Origin: a virus | Virus record (IMG/VR): IMGVR_UViG_3300018931_000003 | Location: 1-46,204 of that record | Direction: 5' to 3' (one strand) | Length of the DNA: 46,204 bases | Shown: positions 13,496 to 20,951 of the stretch, one piece after another | Layout of the letters: each line of letters begins with the position of its first letter | Position numbering within the stretch: the first letter of the stretch is position 1 | The notes under the pieces: model-generated | Seen by the model: the letters and a program-made list of their open reading frames with translations, nothing else | Database searches by the model: none | What the model was told of the DNA's origin: nothing | Translations under genes and position numbers: made by a program

Positions 13496-13815
13496 CCGCG
13501 GGAGGCGGCGTGACGGAGTCAGCAAGCGGCGGCGGGGCGAGGAAGGAACGCCGCAAGCACGTCTGCCAGCACGGCGCCGAGTGCCGCCACTGCGGGGTGA
13601 TCGCAAGCGGCCGCACCGTGTTCACGCAGTCCGACGGCCGGCCCCACCCGTACCCCCATCGTCACTTCAAATGCGAGAACCCGCGGTGCCCGTTCCTGTT
13701 CACCGAGGGGAACCTGAACCGCATCAGGGCCGGCAAGGATCCGCGCCCGTGGTTCTGGAACGTCACCATCCCGAAACAGCAACTGAGGGATAAACCGGAA
13801 GGGCTTCCGACATAG
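13492..13815 (+). CDS. Zinc-binding hypothetical protein, last of early operon
   Basis: A 107-residue protein. Residues 22-40 (HVCQHGAECRHCG) and 58-75 (HRHFKCENPRCPFLF) give two Cys/His clusters that could hold one or two zinc ions. The C-terminal segment (KDPRPWFWNVTIPKQQ) is aromatic and basic. ATGA overlap with the nuclease gene. Two hairpins follow, at which the early operon probably ends or is attenuated. Confidence 0.72.
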   Translation: MTAGGGVTESASGGGARKERRKHVCQHGAECRHCGVIASGRTVFTQSDGRPHPYPHRHFKCENPRCPFLFTEGNLNRIRAGKDPRPWFWNVTIPKQQLRDKPEGLPT

Positions 13816-13917
13816 GGCTTCCGGCCGATTGCAACGCGAAGCCCGCGTCCCGAAACTGAGCACATACAAGCCGACCGCCGCCCGGGGTGACCGCGACGAG
13901 ACCCCGGGGGCGGTCGG
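13815..13917 (+). terminator. Two hairpins between early operon and lysis block
   Basis: Hairpin 1: GGGCTTC (13815-13821) with GAAGCCC (13838-13844), just after the stop. Hairpin 2: 13871-13888 with 13901-13917, about 17 paired bases with one bulged base and a 12-base loop, followed by TTCTAAAG. The second is strong enough to terminate or slow RNA polymerase but its U-tract is poor, so partial read-through into the downstream genes is likely. The rest of 13816-13971 holds no gene that I can support. Confidence 0.5.
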
Positions 13918-13971
13918 TTCTAAAGCCGAGTGCCCTCAATGCACCCGGCGTGCCAGACAAAGGGGCGGCGG

Positions 13972-14199
13972 GTGCTAAACCGGATCACACTGGCCCCGCA
14001 CCTCAACGGATCCTCCGCCGCGCCCCGGCCACCTTCGTTCACCTGCGACTCGCCGAAGCTGCTCCTCGTCCAGGCCGAACTCTGGGCGCAGGACCTCCCG
14101 GCCGACGAGCGGTCCGCCGGCCTCGGGGCCGTCGCGATGCTCCGCTCCCTCTTCGCGCGCCACCCCGACGCCACGTCCACCCGCCTGGAGGTCCGATGA
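13972..14199 (+). CDS. Small protein, paralogue of the next gene
   Basis: About 75 residues from GTG 13972, which has AGGGG upstream; in-frame ATG 13939 and GTG 13930 would lengthen it but lack an RBS. The C-terminal half (LVQAELWAQDLPADERSAGL then GAVAMLRSLFARHPD) is helical, and the ending resembles that of the next gene (AVTVLDRTFSRSPDH), so the two are tandem relatives of which this lacks the membrane segment. The function is unknown; position beside holin-like genes suggests a structural or lysis accessory. Confidence 0.55.
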   Translation: MLNRITLAPHLNGSSAAPRPPSFTCDSPKLLLVQAELWAQDLPADERSAGLGAVAMLRSLFARHPDATSTRLEVR

Positions 14200-14501
14200 G
14201 CCTCTTCAACTGGGGCCGCCGGCGGAAGGCCGAGGCGGTCAGCGAGGAACTGATGTCGGCCGCCGACGCCGAGCCGCGGCAGTTCTCGTGGGCCGAGGTC
14301 GCCAAGTGGGCGGTCCGGCTGCTCCTCTGGCTGCTCGCCCGCTACCCCGCGCTGATGACGACCGTGCTGCAGCAGCAGCGGCGCGTCGCCGAGGCGCTCC
14401 CGGGCTTCGACCGGGACGCCGCCCTGCAGGCGGTGACGGTCCTCGACCGCACGTTCAGCCGCTCCCCCGACCACGTCGCCCAGGCCCTGGAGATCCGATG
14501 A
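14196..14501 (+). CDS. Small membrane protein
   Basis: A 101-residue protein with a probable membrane segment at about residues 32-50 (WAVRLLLWLLARYPALM) preceded by an amphipathic stretch. The C-terminus (AVTVLDRTFSRSPDHVAQAL) is shared in pattern with the preceding gene. It is ATGA-coupled on both sides, in a set of three small genes that ends with the holin candidate. It could be a holin partner or antiholin; this is inference from context. Confidence 0.65.
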   Translation: MSLFNWGRRRKAEAVSEELMSAADAEPRQFSWAEVAKWAVRLLLWLLARYPALMTTVLQQQRRVAEALPGFDRDAALQAVTVLDRTFSRSPDHVAQALEIR

Positions 14502-14740
14502 CCGTCGACTACGCCAAGCACCTCCGCTCGCTGATGATCGGCGTCGTCGCCGCGATCGCCGTCGTCCTCGCCCAGTGGGCGGGCACGGTCGACCTCGGCC
14601 CCGTCGCCCAGCCGTTCTTCATGGCCGTCGTCGCGATGGTCGTGAACGCGATCCGCGGGTGGGTGGAGGCGAACGGCCCCAAGCCGCCCGTTCCGACGCC
14701 GGACGAGCCGACCCCGGACAAGGTCCGGCTCGCCGCCTGA
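14498..14740 (+). CDS. Holin candidate, two membrane segments
   Basis: An 80-residue protein with two hydrophobic helices: residues 13-30 (MIGVVAAIAVVLAQWAG) and 38-55 (PFFMAVVAMVVNAIRGWV), separated by a short turn, and a Pro-rich polar tail (KPPVPTPDEPTPDKV). Size, two spans and neighbours with signal peptides and a lipoprotein fit a class II holin, which would open the inner membrane at lysis. No sequence motif proves this. ATGA overlap with the upstream gene. Confidence 0.6.
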   Translation: MTVDYAKHLRSLMIGVVAAIAVVLAQWAGTVDLGPVAQPFFMAVVAMVVNAIRGWVEANGPKPPVPTPDEPTPDKVRLAA

Positions 14741-14774
14741 CCCCGCCCCAACCCACGACGCCACGGAGCCCACC

Positions 14775-15539
14775 TTGAAAGCCGTCCTCCCGTTCATCCT
14801 CGCCGGCGTCGCCACCGGCGCCGGCCTGTTCTTCACCGGGCCAGCGATCGAGCGGGTCACCCAGGGCGGCAAGGCCAAGGCCGTCATCGCCGCCGAGCGG
14901 TACTACGCCGCCGGCCCGGTGATGCTCAGCGGCCACGGCTCGACCGGCCACACGTTCAGCTGGGAGGTCAACGCCCCGCACGTCGTCACCGACGACGGCT
15001 GCTGCGTCGCCGTCCAGTGCTGCGCCCCTGGCGTCTACACCGCCCGCCTGACCGTGAAGAGCGGCGGCCGGCGTTACTCCGAATCAACGGCGGTCCACTC
15101 GTTCCAGGTCGGAGGCGTGCCCCCGGGCCCGACTCCGCCGCCCGGACCAGTGCCGCCCCAACCTACCCCGCCCGGGCCGACGCCGCCAGGGCCGCAGCCC
15201 GGTCCCGTGCCCGACGGGAAGTTCGGGCTGACCCGTGCGGCGTACGAGGCCGCGTCGAAGGTCAACTCGCCGAACCGCGCCGCCGAGGCCCGGATGATCG
15301 CCGGCGGCCTCAAGGGCGTTTCCGCCCAGGTCGCGGCCGGCACGCTCCGCTCCCCGGTCGAGATCGCCCAGGCGACGCTCGCCGTCTTCGACCGCCTCGG
15401 CGAGTCCCGCCAGGCGTGGGACGCCGCGATCCAGGCGGTCCGCAAGAGCATCACCAAGGCCCTCGGCCTGTCCCCGTCCACCACTGACTTCGCCGCGGCC
15501 TTGGACGCCGTGGCGGCCGGCCTGGAGTTCGTTCAGTGA
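14775..15539 (+). CDS. Membrane-anchored PKD-like protein with Pro-rich stalk
   Basis: A 254-residue protein from TTG 14775. Residues 4-25 are a signal peptide or anchor (LPFILAGVATGAGLFFTGPA). Residues ~40-115 look like an Ig-like or PKD domain (GPVMLSGHGSTGHTFSWEV, then CCAPGVYTARLTV) with paired Cys. A Pro/Gly stalk follows (GPTPPPGPVPPQPTPPGP), then a helical C-terminal domain of about 100 residues. This is the architecture of an exported surface protein. It overlaps the papain-like protease gene by 4 bp (GTGA), so the two are probably made together and may act at the envelope during lysis or adsorption control. Confidence 0.7.
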   Translation: MKAVLPFILAGVATGAGLFFTGPAIERVTQGGKAKAVIAAERYYAAGPVMLSGHGSTGHTFSWEVNAPHVVTDDGCCVAVQCCAPGVYTARLTVKSGGRRYSESTAVHSFQVGGVPPGPTPPPGPVPPQPTPPGPTPPGPQPGPVPDGKFGLTRAAYEAASKVNSPNRAAEARMIAGGLKGVSAQVAAGTLRSPVEIAQATLAVFDRLGESRQAWDAAIQAVRKSITKALGLSPSTTDFAAALDAVAAGLEFVQ

Positions 15540-16627
15540 AGCAGTTGATCCTCGGGCTCCTCGCCCTCACGTTCTTCGGCGGCGAGGCCTCGGCCCAGGT
15601 CGTCGGCATGCCGCCGCCGAGCAAGGCGGCCGCCCGCAAGTTCGGCTGGGCCGGCGCGGAGAAGGCCCGCGAGGCCCGCCTCGCCCTCGGGGCGGAGTTC
15701 CCCCGCGAGTACCAGCCGACCGTCACCGAGGAGGAGTTCTCGGGCCGCGTCGTCAAGCTCTGGGAGTTCGCCCGCGACCGCAACCTCGGCCGCCACTGGC
15801 CGACCGGCAAGCAGGAGATCGGCGACTGCGTCTCGTGGGGCTGGTCCCACGGCGTCCTCTACACCCTCGCCGTGCAGCTCGTCCTCACCGGCGGCGACGC
15901 CGCGCTCGAGCGGCCCTTCCAGCCCTACATCTACGGCGTCAGCCGGGTCCAGATCGGCGGCGGCCGGATCAACGGCGACGGCTCGCTCGGCACGTGGGCC
16001 GCGGCCGGCGTCAAGAAGCACGGCGTCATCACCGAGAAGGCGCCGGGCGTCCCCCCGTACTCCGGCCAGGTCGCCCGCCAGTGGGGCCGCTCCGGACCGC
16101 CCCGCGAGTTCCTGTCACTCGGCGAGAAGTCGCCCGCCGACGTCCGGCTGATCCGCACCTGGGAGGAGGCTTGCTCGGCGATCGCCACCGGCCACGCCGT
16201 CCCCGTCTGTAGCGACGTCGGGTACGAGCGGATCGTCGAGCGGAACAACCGCGTCGAGGGGGTCCGCCAGGGCTCCTGGCCGCACTGCATGTGCTTCATC
16301 GGCTTCGACGCCCGGCCGGGCCTCGAGGCCCTGTACTGCCTCAACTCGTGGGGCCCGGACGCCCACGCCCCGGCCGACAGCTACGGCCGCCTCGACAAGG
16401 CCCCGCCCGGCGGCTTCTGGATCCTGCGCCGAGACGTCGAGCAGATGCTCCGCGAGGAGGACTCCTTCGCCGTCAGTTTCACCGGCTTCAAGTCGGCTCC
16501 GCTGTGGAGCCGCCAGGCACCCGTTCCGATGGAGGATCTGGAAGATGCGCCGCTTCACGTGGCCCGTGATGGCGCTCGTCGCCGTCGCGGCATTGATGTT
16601 CTGCTCGGCTCTCGCCTCGGCCTCTGA
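15536..16627 (+). CDS. Secreted papain-like (C1) cysteine protease
   Basis: A 363-residue protein from GTG 15536 with a cleavable signal peptide (residues 1-20, ending ASA). The catalytic set of clan CA peptidases is seen in order: Cys98 in GDCVSWGWSHG, His250 in SWPHCMCFIGFD and Asn270 in the hallmark LNSWG. A Gly-rich segment between them matches the papain fold. It should act outside the cytoplasm, perhaps on envelope proteins. In a host with a protein-rich envelope this could be a lysis enzyme, and no muramidase or amidase gene was recognised elsewhere. The last ~28 residues (from about MEDLEDAPLHV) lie over the start of the next gene in another frame and look like run-on sequence after loss of an earlier stop. 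Confidence 0.88.
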   Translation: MKQLILGLLALTFFGGEASAQVVGMPPPSKAAARKFGWAGAEKAREARLALGAEFPREYQPTVTEEEFSGRVVKLWEFARDRNLGRHWPTGKQEIGDCVSWGWSHGVLYTLAVQLVLTGGDAALERPFQPYIYGVSRVQIGGGRINGDGSLGTWAAAGVKKHGVITEKAPGVPPYSGQVARQWGRSGPPREFLSLGEKSPADVRLIRTWEEACSAIATGHAVPVCSDVGYERIVERNNRVEGVRQGSWPHCMCFIGFDARPGLEALYCLNSWGPDAHAPADSYGRLDKAPPGGFWILRRDVEQMLREEDSFAVSFTGFKSAPLWSRQAPVPMEDLEDAPLHVARDGARRRRGIDVLLGSRLGL

Positions 16628-17300
16628 GCCCGACCTGTTCTCGGCCCCGGCCGCCAAGGCCGCGCCGCCGAAGGTCTACACGTCGAAGCAGCCGGAGCTC
16701 CTGCCGCCCGAGAAGCCCGACGCGCTCGACCTGTTCGCGCGCCGCCCGAGCCCGTCGGTCGAGGCGCTCAAGGCCCACGCCGACCAGCGGCTGCTGCCCG
16801 GCGCCGACCGGCCGCTCGCGATCGGCATGTGCTGCCAGGGCGTGATCGGCAGCTACGACGAGGCCTACCGCCTCGCGCTGAAGACCGGCAAGCCGCTCCG
16901 CGTGCTCGTCGGCCAACCGTGGAGTCACATCGTCGCGCAGGGGAAGGCCGAAGACGGCTACCTAAAGTGCCGCGTCGACGACGGGACAGACAACCGTTTC
17001 ACCGCCCCGGGCGTGTACGAGTACGTCCCGCAGGGCGGCCGGCTCGTCGCGTTCCTCGGCGGCCGCCCGTCCGGCGCCAACCCGATCCAGGCCTCGCCCC
17101 CGCCCGTCCCGCCGGCGTGCCCGTGCGGCGTTCAGGGTTGCCAGTGCGGATGTTCGACCGGCCAGCCGTGCCAGTGCCTCGGCGGCGTCAGGCTGCCAGG
17201 CAATCAACCGATCCAGCCGCCGGCGTTCTACCCACCGGTCCAGATCGTTCATCCGCTGCCCATGCCGATGCAGGTGGGCGGCCCGGTCTGCAGGGACTGA
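16545..17300 (+). CDS. Secreted Cys-rich protein
   Basis: A 251-residue protein. Residues 5-27 form a signal peptide (WPVMALVAVAALMFCSALAS, then ASE). The mature part holds a globular domain (LAIGMCCQGVIGSYDEAYRL through GVYEYVPQGGRLVAF) and a C-terminal Pro-rich, Cys-rich segment (CPCGVQGCQCGCSTGQPCQC) with nine Cys in 25 residues, probably disulphide-bonded or metal-binding. It starts inside the protease gene with an unusual 83-bp overlap; GGAGG lies 10 bases before the ATG. Role unknown; the pair suggests an envelope function, for example as substrate, inhibitor or partner of the protease. Confidence 0.75.
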   Translation: MRRFTWPVMALVAVAALMFCSALASASEPDLFSAPAAKAAPPKVYTSKQPELLPPEKPDALDLFARRPSPSVEALKAHADQRLLPGADRPLAIGMCCQGVIGSYDEAYRLALKTGKPLRVLVGQPWSHIVAQGKAEDGYLKCRVDDGTDNRFTAPGVYEYVPQGGRLVAFLGGRPSGANPIQASPPPVPPACPCGVQGCQCGCSTGQPCQCLGGVRLPGNQPIQPPAFYPPVQIVHPLPMPMQVGGPVCRD

Positions 17301-17327
17301 CCGCGATAACCGCGGCCGGTCGGCCGC

Positions 17328-17405
17328 GTGGGAGTCGTCTCGGTCGCGACCGTCGCTTACGCGATGGTCGCCGTCATCTGGTGGTGCGGGAGGGAGCAGC
17401 GATGA
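17328..17405 (+). CDS. Possible 25-residue membrane peptide
   Basis: GTG 17328 opens a short frame, VGVVSVATVAYAMVAVIWWC plus GREQR, that ends as ATGA with the start of the lipoprotein gene. It is a single hydrophobic helix with a basic tail, as in small lysis or regulatory peptides. There is no good RBS, and a dyad with 8-base arms (17311-17328) directly precedes the start. It may be only the leader of the next gene. Confidence 0.3.
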   Translation: MGVVSVATVAYAMVAVIWWCGREQR

Positions 17406-17602
17406 AGACGGCCGGCCTGATCCTTGCGTTCGCCGCCCTCGCCTGCGGCAAGCAACCGCCCCCGCCGCCGGCCGACCCGTTCACCGCGCTGGAGCGGCGG
17501 GTCGCCGACCTGGAGCATCGCCTCCACTACGTCGAGGGCAAGAGCCTCACCGACTTCCAGAGCCGACGGGCTCACGGGCCCAAGCCGAAGGTCAACCTCT
17601 GA
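17402..17602 (+). CDS. Small lipoprotein, spanin candidate
   Basis: A 66-residue protein with a lipoprotein signal: hydrophobic residues 4-14 ending in the lipobox AALAC, so Cys15 would be lipidated. The mature part begins KQPPPPPADP, then forms a coiled coil (FTALERRVADLEHRLHYVEG), ending with a polar tail. A short lipoprotein with a Pro-rich stretch and a coiled coil, placed in a block with a holin candidate, fits an outer-membrane spanin (Rz1-like), which fuses membranes at the end of lysis. No inner-membrane partner was clearly seen. GGAGGGAG precedes the ATG. Confidence 0.65.
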   Translation: MKTAGLILAFAALACGKQPPPPPADPFTALERRVADLEHRLHYVEGKSLTDFQSRRAHGPKPKVNL

Positions 17603-17889
17603 TGCCCCTGCTCCCCGTCGAGCTCGCCGAGGTCGCGATCGAGCACCACCGCCGCGTCAAGGCGGCGGAGCCGATGACGGCCACGCACCGCGTCCTCGCC
17701 CGGTTCGTCGACTCCGCCCAGACGTTCCTCCTGGCCGTCGGGTGGACGCGCGACATCGCCGAGGACTACGCCCACGCCCACCGCCGGCACCTGGAAGAGC
17801 ACGGCCCCGCCGAGACCGGCCGTCCGCGACTGGTCGCCGCCATGTGGCGCGAGGAGTGGGTGCCGGGGAAGGGCTGGGTGGAGGCGTGA
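17602..17889 (+). CDS. Hypothetical helical protein
   Basis: A 95-residue soluble protein, His- and Arg-rich, mostly helical (ELAEVAIEHHRRVKAAE, then TFLLAVGWTRDIAEDYAHAH). No family is recognised. The start shares a base with the previous stop (TGATG) and its stop overlaps the next GTG, so it is part of the same translational chain. Confidence 0.68.
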   Translation: MPLLPVELAEVAIEHHRRVKAAEPMTATHRVLARFVDSAQTFLLAVGWTRDIAEDYAHAHRRHLEEHGPAETGRPRLVAAMWREEWVPGKGWVEA

Positions 17890-18026
17890 GGCGCGCGTTC
17901 GTGTTCCTGCAGATCCTACTCGCCGCGGCCCTGGTGACCGCCGCTGCGGCGAGCGTCCACGCGCACGAAGAGCCGGCCGAGGGTGCTGGCTGGACGGTCG
18001 CGCTCCGCGGGGAGGGCCGGCGCTAA
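17886..18026 (+). CDS. Small exported protein
   Basis: A 46-residue protein from GTG 17886 (GTGA overlap). RRAFVFLQILLAAALVTAAA followed by ASVHAH is a signal peptide or single membrane anchor with an AxA-like cleavage site, leaving a 20-residue acidic/basic tail. It is the last of the run of exported or membrane proteins (14196-18026) and overlaps the fibre-like gene by one base (TAATG). Function unknown; too short to classify. Confidence 0.6.
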   Translation: MRRAFVFLQILLAAALVTAAAASVHAHEEPAEGAGWTVALRGEGRR

Positions 18027-19690
18027 TGGCCTTCGGCAGCCTCGGCACGCTCGGCTCCACGCAGAGCAAAGTCACCGCCGACTTCATCGCACTCACAACG
18101 ACGGCCGCCGCCGCCGCGGGCGACCTTGTGGTGATGATCGTCGCCAAGGACAATGCGGGGACGACGGACGCGGACCATAGCGAAGTAACCGGCGTCACGG
18201 ACAGCGCCGGGAACACTTACACGAAGGCCCGCGAGTTCACGAACGGGCAAGGGGCGGCGAACGGCGGGGCGACGGCCAGCGTTTGGTACTGCGTCCTTAC
18301 GTCGGGCCTTGGGTCTGGAGGGACCATCACGGCACAGTTCTCCGGCAGCCTGACAGCGAAGGCGGCGACCGCCTGGAAGTTCTCGGTCGGGTCCGGGTCC
18401 ACGGTCAGCGTTCAGAGTTCGACGACGGAGGCGATGGACGCGCCGGCGGGGTGGACTGACTTCACGCTCTCGGGGCTGCCGAGCGCGGAATACCTGTGGG
18501 TGTGCGCGTGGTCGGTCGAGAACGCCATCGGAGCCCTCACTGCGACCGCGGCGGGCTGGACGGGCATCCCCGGCAACTCCACGTCCGGCGGCGGCGGCCC
18601 GACCAACATGGCCTTGCGCGGCCTGTTCAAGATCAGCACGGCCACGTCCGAGACGGTCAGCGGCGTCAGCAGTTCCCAAGTCACCGGCAACGACGTGGCC
18701 CGCGTCCTCGTCGCCTTCAAGGAAACGGCGGGGGGTCCCGTCGGCACGCTCAACGTCACTCAAGCCAGCCAGACCGGCAGCGCGTCCGGCACCGCCGCGG
18801 TCGCGGGGTCGGCGAGCCTCACGCAAGCGGGCCAGGCCGCATCTACCGCGGGGGCCGTCGCCACGGTCGGCTCGGCGTCTCTCACCCAGGCCGGCCAGTC
18901 GCTCGGCTCGTCGGTCGGCGTCGCGATCGCCGGCTCACTAGCGGCCACGCAGGCCGGCGACACCCTCGCTGCATCTGGCACCGTCGCCGATGCGGGGATC
19001 GCCGGCGAGCTGAACGCCACCCAGGCCGACCAGACGCTGAGCGGGGCGGGCGCGAACGCAGTCGCCGCGGCTGCGTCCGTCACCCAGGCGGGGAACACCG
19101 CCTCGGCGGCCGGCGCCGCCGGGGTCGCCGCCGCCCTCAATGCCACGCAGGCGGGGCAGTTGGTCGCGTCCACCGGGGCCGCGTCCGTCGTCGGGACCGC
19201 GAACCTCACGCAAAGTGCGAACACCGTCGAGGCGTTCGGCGGCGGCTCGTTCGGCGTGCTCAACGTCACGCAGGCGGATCAGTCCGTCGCGGCCTCAGGC
19301 ACGGTCGCCGTTGGGGCGACGCTCAGCCAGACCCAAGCGAACCAGTCGCTCTCGGCCGCCGGGCAGGTGCAACTCGCCGCCGCGATGAGCGCGATCCAGG
19401 CGGGGGATTCCCTCGCCGGCGCTGGTGCGACCGGCGTCAACGCCGCGGCCGCCCTCACCCAACAGAGCCAATCGCTCGATGGCGTCGGGGCGACGTTGCT
19501 CGCTGGCACGCTCGCCGCCGACCAATCCGCCCAACTCCTCACCGGGGCCGGGCTCGTCTCGGTCGCCGGGATGTTGAGCCAGGCGCAGGCCGACCACTCG
19601 CTCGCCGCGTCCGGAACCGTCGCCGACCCCGGCGCGGGCAACGGCCGTCTCCTTTTACTTCGCCGCCGACACGCCTTCAGGAGTACTTGA
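18026..19690 (+). CDS. Repeat-rich tail fibre or surface protein
   Basis: A 554-residue protein in two parts. Residues 1-235 are a beta-rich domain (GDLVVMIVAKDN, VWYCVLTSG, YLWVCAWSVENAIGA, ARVLVAFKE) like those at the N-terminus of virion adhesins. Residues ~240-540 are about 14 tandem repeats of 20-23 residues with the core LxxTQAxQxLxAxGxVxxxG (for example SASLTQAGQAASTAGAVATV), rich in Ala, Thr, Gln and Gly, which suggests an extended beta-solenoid-like or fibrous shaft. The last ~18 residues (NGRLLLLRRRHAFRST) are basic and unlike the repeats. A different frame there reads TAVSFYFAADTPSGVL, so a frameshift near the end is possible. Placed before the packaging genes, it would be a fibre or decoration protein. 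Confidence 0.72.
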   Translation: MAFGSLGTLGSTQSKVTADFIALTTTAAAAAGDLVVMIVAKDNAGTTDADHSEVTGVTDSAGNTYTKAREFTNGQGAANGGATASVWYCVLTSGLGSGGTITAQFSGSLTAKAATAWKFSVGSGSTVSVQSSTTEAMDAPAGWTDFTLSGLPSAEYLWVCAWSVENAIGALTATAAGWTGIPGNSTSGGGGPTNMALRGLFKISTATSETVSGVSSSQVTGNDVARVLVAFKETAGGPVGTLNVTQASQTGSASGTAAVAGSASLTQAGQAASTAGAVATVGSASLTQAGQSLGSSVGVAIAGSLAATQAGDTLAASGTVADAGIAGELNATQADQTLSGAGANAVAAAASVTQAGNTASAAGAAGVAAALNATQAGQLVASTGAASVVGTANLTQSANTVEAFGGGSFGVLNVTQADQSVAASGTVAVGATLSQTQANQSLSAAGQVQLAAAMSAIQAGDSLAGAGATGVNAAAALTQQSQSLDGVGATLLAGTLAADQSAQLLTGAGLVSVAGMLSQAQADHSLAASGTVADPGAGNGRLLLLRRRHAFRST

Positions 19691-19693
19691 CCG

Positions 19694-20107
19694 ATGGCCT
19701 TGCAGTACGCCGAATCGATCCGCAACTCCCAACTCGACGCCGTCGAGACGGACGTGGGAACCTCCCCGATCCTCCGCCTCTACAACGGCACCGCGCCGGC
19801 CAACGTCGGGACGGCCCTGTCCGGCAACACGCTCCTCGCCGAGGGGACGCTGCCGTCCGACTGGATGGCGGCCGCGGCGTCAGCGTCGAAGGCCAAGAGC
19901 GGGACGTGGACCGCGACCGGTCAGAGCGGCGCCGGGACGGGCACCACCGCGACGTTCTTCCGCATCTTCGCCAGCAACGGCACCACGGCGAAGATCCAAG
20001 GCACCGTCGGCGTCGGATCCGGCGACCTGCAGCTCGACAACGCCAACATCGCCAACAGCCAGGTCGTGACGATCAGCCAGTTCACGCTCAACGCTGGGAA
20101 CGGCTAA
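19694..20107 (+). CDS. Virion-associated protein
   Basis: A 137-residue protein, rich in Thr, Ser, Ala and Gly, with a beta-strand pattern and no charge clusters (SPILRLYNGTAPANVGTALS, GTGTTATFFRIFASNGTTAK, NSQVVTISQFTLNAGNG). It resembles small beta-sandwich proteins common beside phage fibre genes. AGGAG lies upstream of the ATG. Likely a fibre accessory or decoration protein; unconfirmed. Confidence 0.68.
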   Translation: MALQYAESIRNSQLDAVETDVGTSPILRLYNGTAPANVGTALSGNTLLAEGTLPSDWMAAAASASKAKSGTWTATGQSGAGTGTTATFFRIFASNGTTAKIQGTVGVGSGDLQLDNANIANSQVVTISQFTLNAGNG

Positions 20108-20141
20108 CCGCGCGACGGGACCGAGGGAGGGCCGCAAGCCG

Positions 20142-20951
20142 ATGATCTATCCACCCGGGGCGACGAGCCAGTCCGTTGACGTGACGGTCTACGACGACTC
20201 GGGCCTGCCGGTGGCCGGGCTCGTCGCCGCGACCTTCCCGGCGGTCAAGTACTCGCGCGCCGGCGCCTACCCCGACGTGGCGATCACGCTCTCGGACCTC
20301 GCCCTGATCACCTCGCCGCACACGCCCGGCGGCCTCAAGGAACGCGGGGAGGGCCGCTACCGGCTCGACCTGCCCGACTTGATCTTCAACACCGCCAGCG
20401 CGGTGACGCTCCGCGGGGAGCAGGCGAACAAGCGGCTGATCGCGGCGGAGATCCAGGTCGGCGTGCAGACGGCGATTTCCGGCGTCGTCGACGCGAACGT
20501 GGTCGGCATGGAGGATACGTTCGGGTTGGCGACGCAGGAGAGCGTCGACGACCTGCCCACCGCATCCGAGATCGCCGAGGCACTGGCCGGGGTCGAGGTC
20601 ACGCTCCAGTCGGCCCTCGCCGGCGGCTCGCTCACGATCCACCACGGGGCGGAATACTCCGAGGCCAACGGCAACCGCGTCCCGTTCCGCTTCACCACCC
20701 TGCCCGACCTCACCGGCGGCGAGGCGAAGCTGATCGTCTCCGTCCCCAAGGGGGCGGTGCTGTTCGAGCACCCGCTGCCGATCGAGGACGCGGGGGAGGT
20801 GACGCAGACGATCTGGTTCGAACTCACCGGCGAGAAGTCGCTCAAGGTGAGCCCGCCCGCGGTCTACGTCGGCACCATCGCCTACAAGGCGGCAGGGGCG
20901 ACCGCCTTCGCCGTGGCCCGGGAACTCTCGGTCAACACGAGGAGGATGTGA
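20142..20951 (+). CDS. Tail/baseplate-like structural protein
   Basis: A 269-residue protein. The N-terminal ~110 residues (SVDVTVYDDSGLPVAGLVAA, then RYRLDLPDLIFNT) are a beta-sandwich of the type seen in virion proteins with carbohydrate- or fibre-binding roles. Residues ~150-260 (IHHGAEYSEANGNRVPFRFT, then LTGGEAKLIVSVPKGAVLFE, GEVTQTIWFELTGE) resemble the N-terminal domain of BppU-type baseplate upper proteins, which attach receptor-binding proteins to tails. GGAGGG upstream of the ATG. It precedes a zinc protein and the terminase genes. Confidence 0.68.
   Translation: MIYPPGATSQSVDVTVYDDSGLPVAGLVAATFPAVKYSRAGAYPDVAITLSDLALITSPHTPGGLKERGEGRYRLDLPDLIFNTASAVTLRGEQANKRLIAAEIQVGVQTAISGVVDANVVGMEDTFGLATQESVDDLPTASEIAEALAGVEVTLQSALAGGSLTIHHGAEYSEANGNRVPFRFTTLPDLTGGEAKLIVSVPKGAVLFEHPLPIEDAGEVTQTIWFELTGEKSLKVSPPAVYVGTIAYKAAGATAFAVARELSVNTRRM

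Noticed and set aside
18760-19640. CRISPR or other DNA repeat array.
   Set aside because: The periodicity is in the protein (20-23 residues); the DNA units diverge and have no uniform spacers. No CRISPR-like array was seen anywhere in the window.
18496-20145. A 549-residue frame over the fibre-repeat gene.
   Set aside because: Its Arg/Gly-rich composition is the usual out-of-frame product of GC-rich repeats, while the +1 frame gives ordered repeats.
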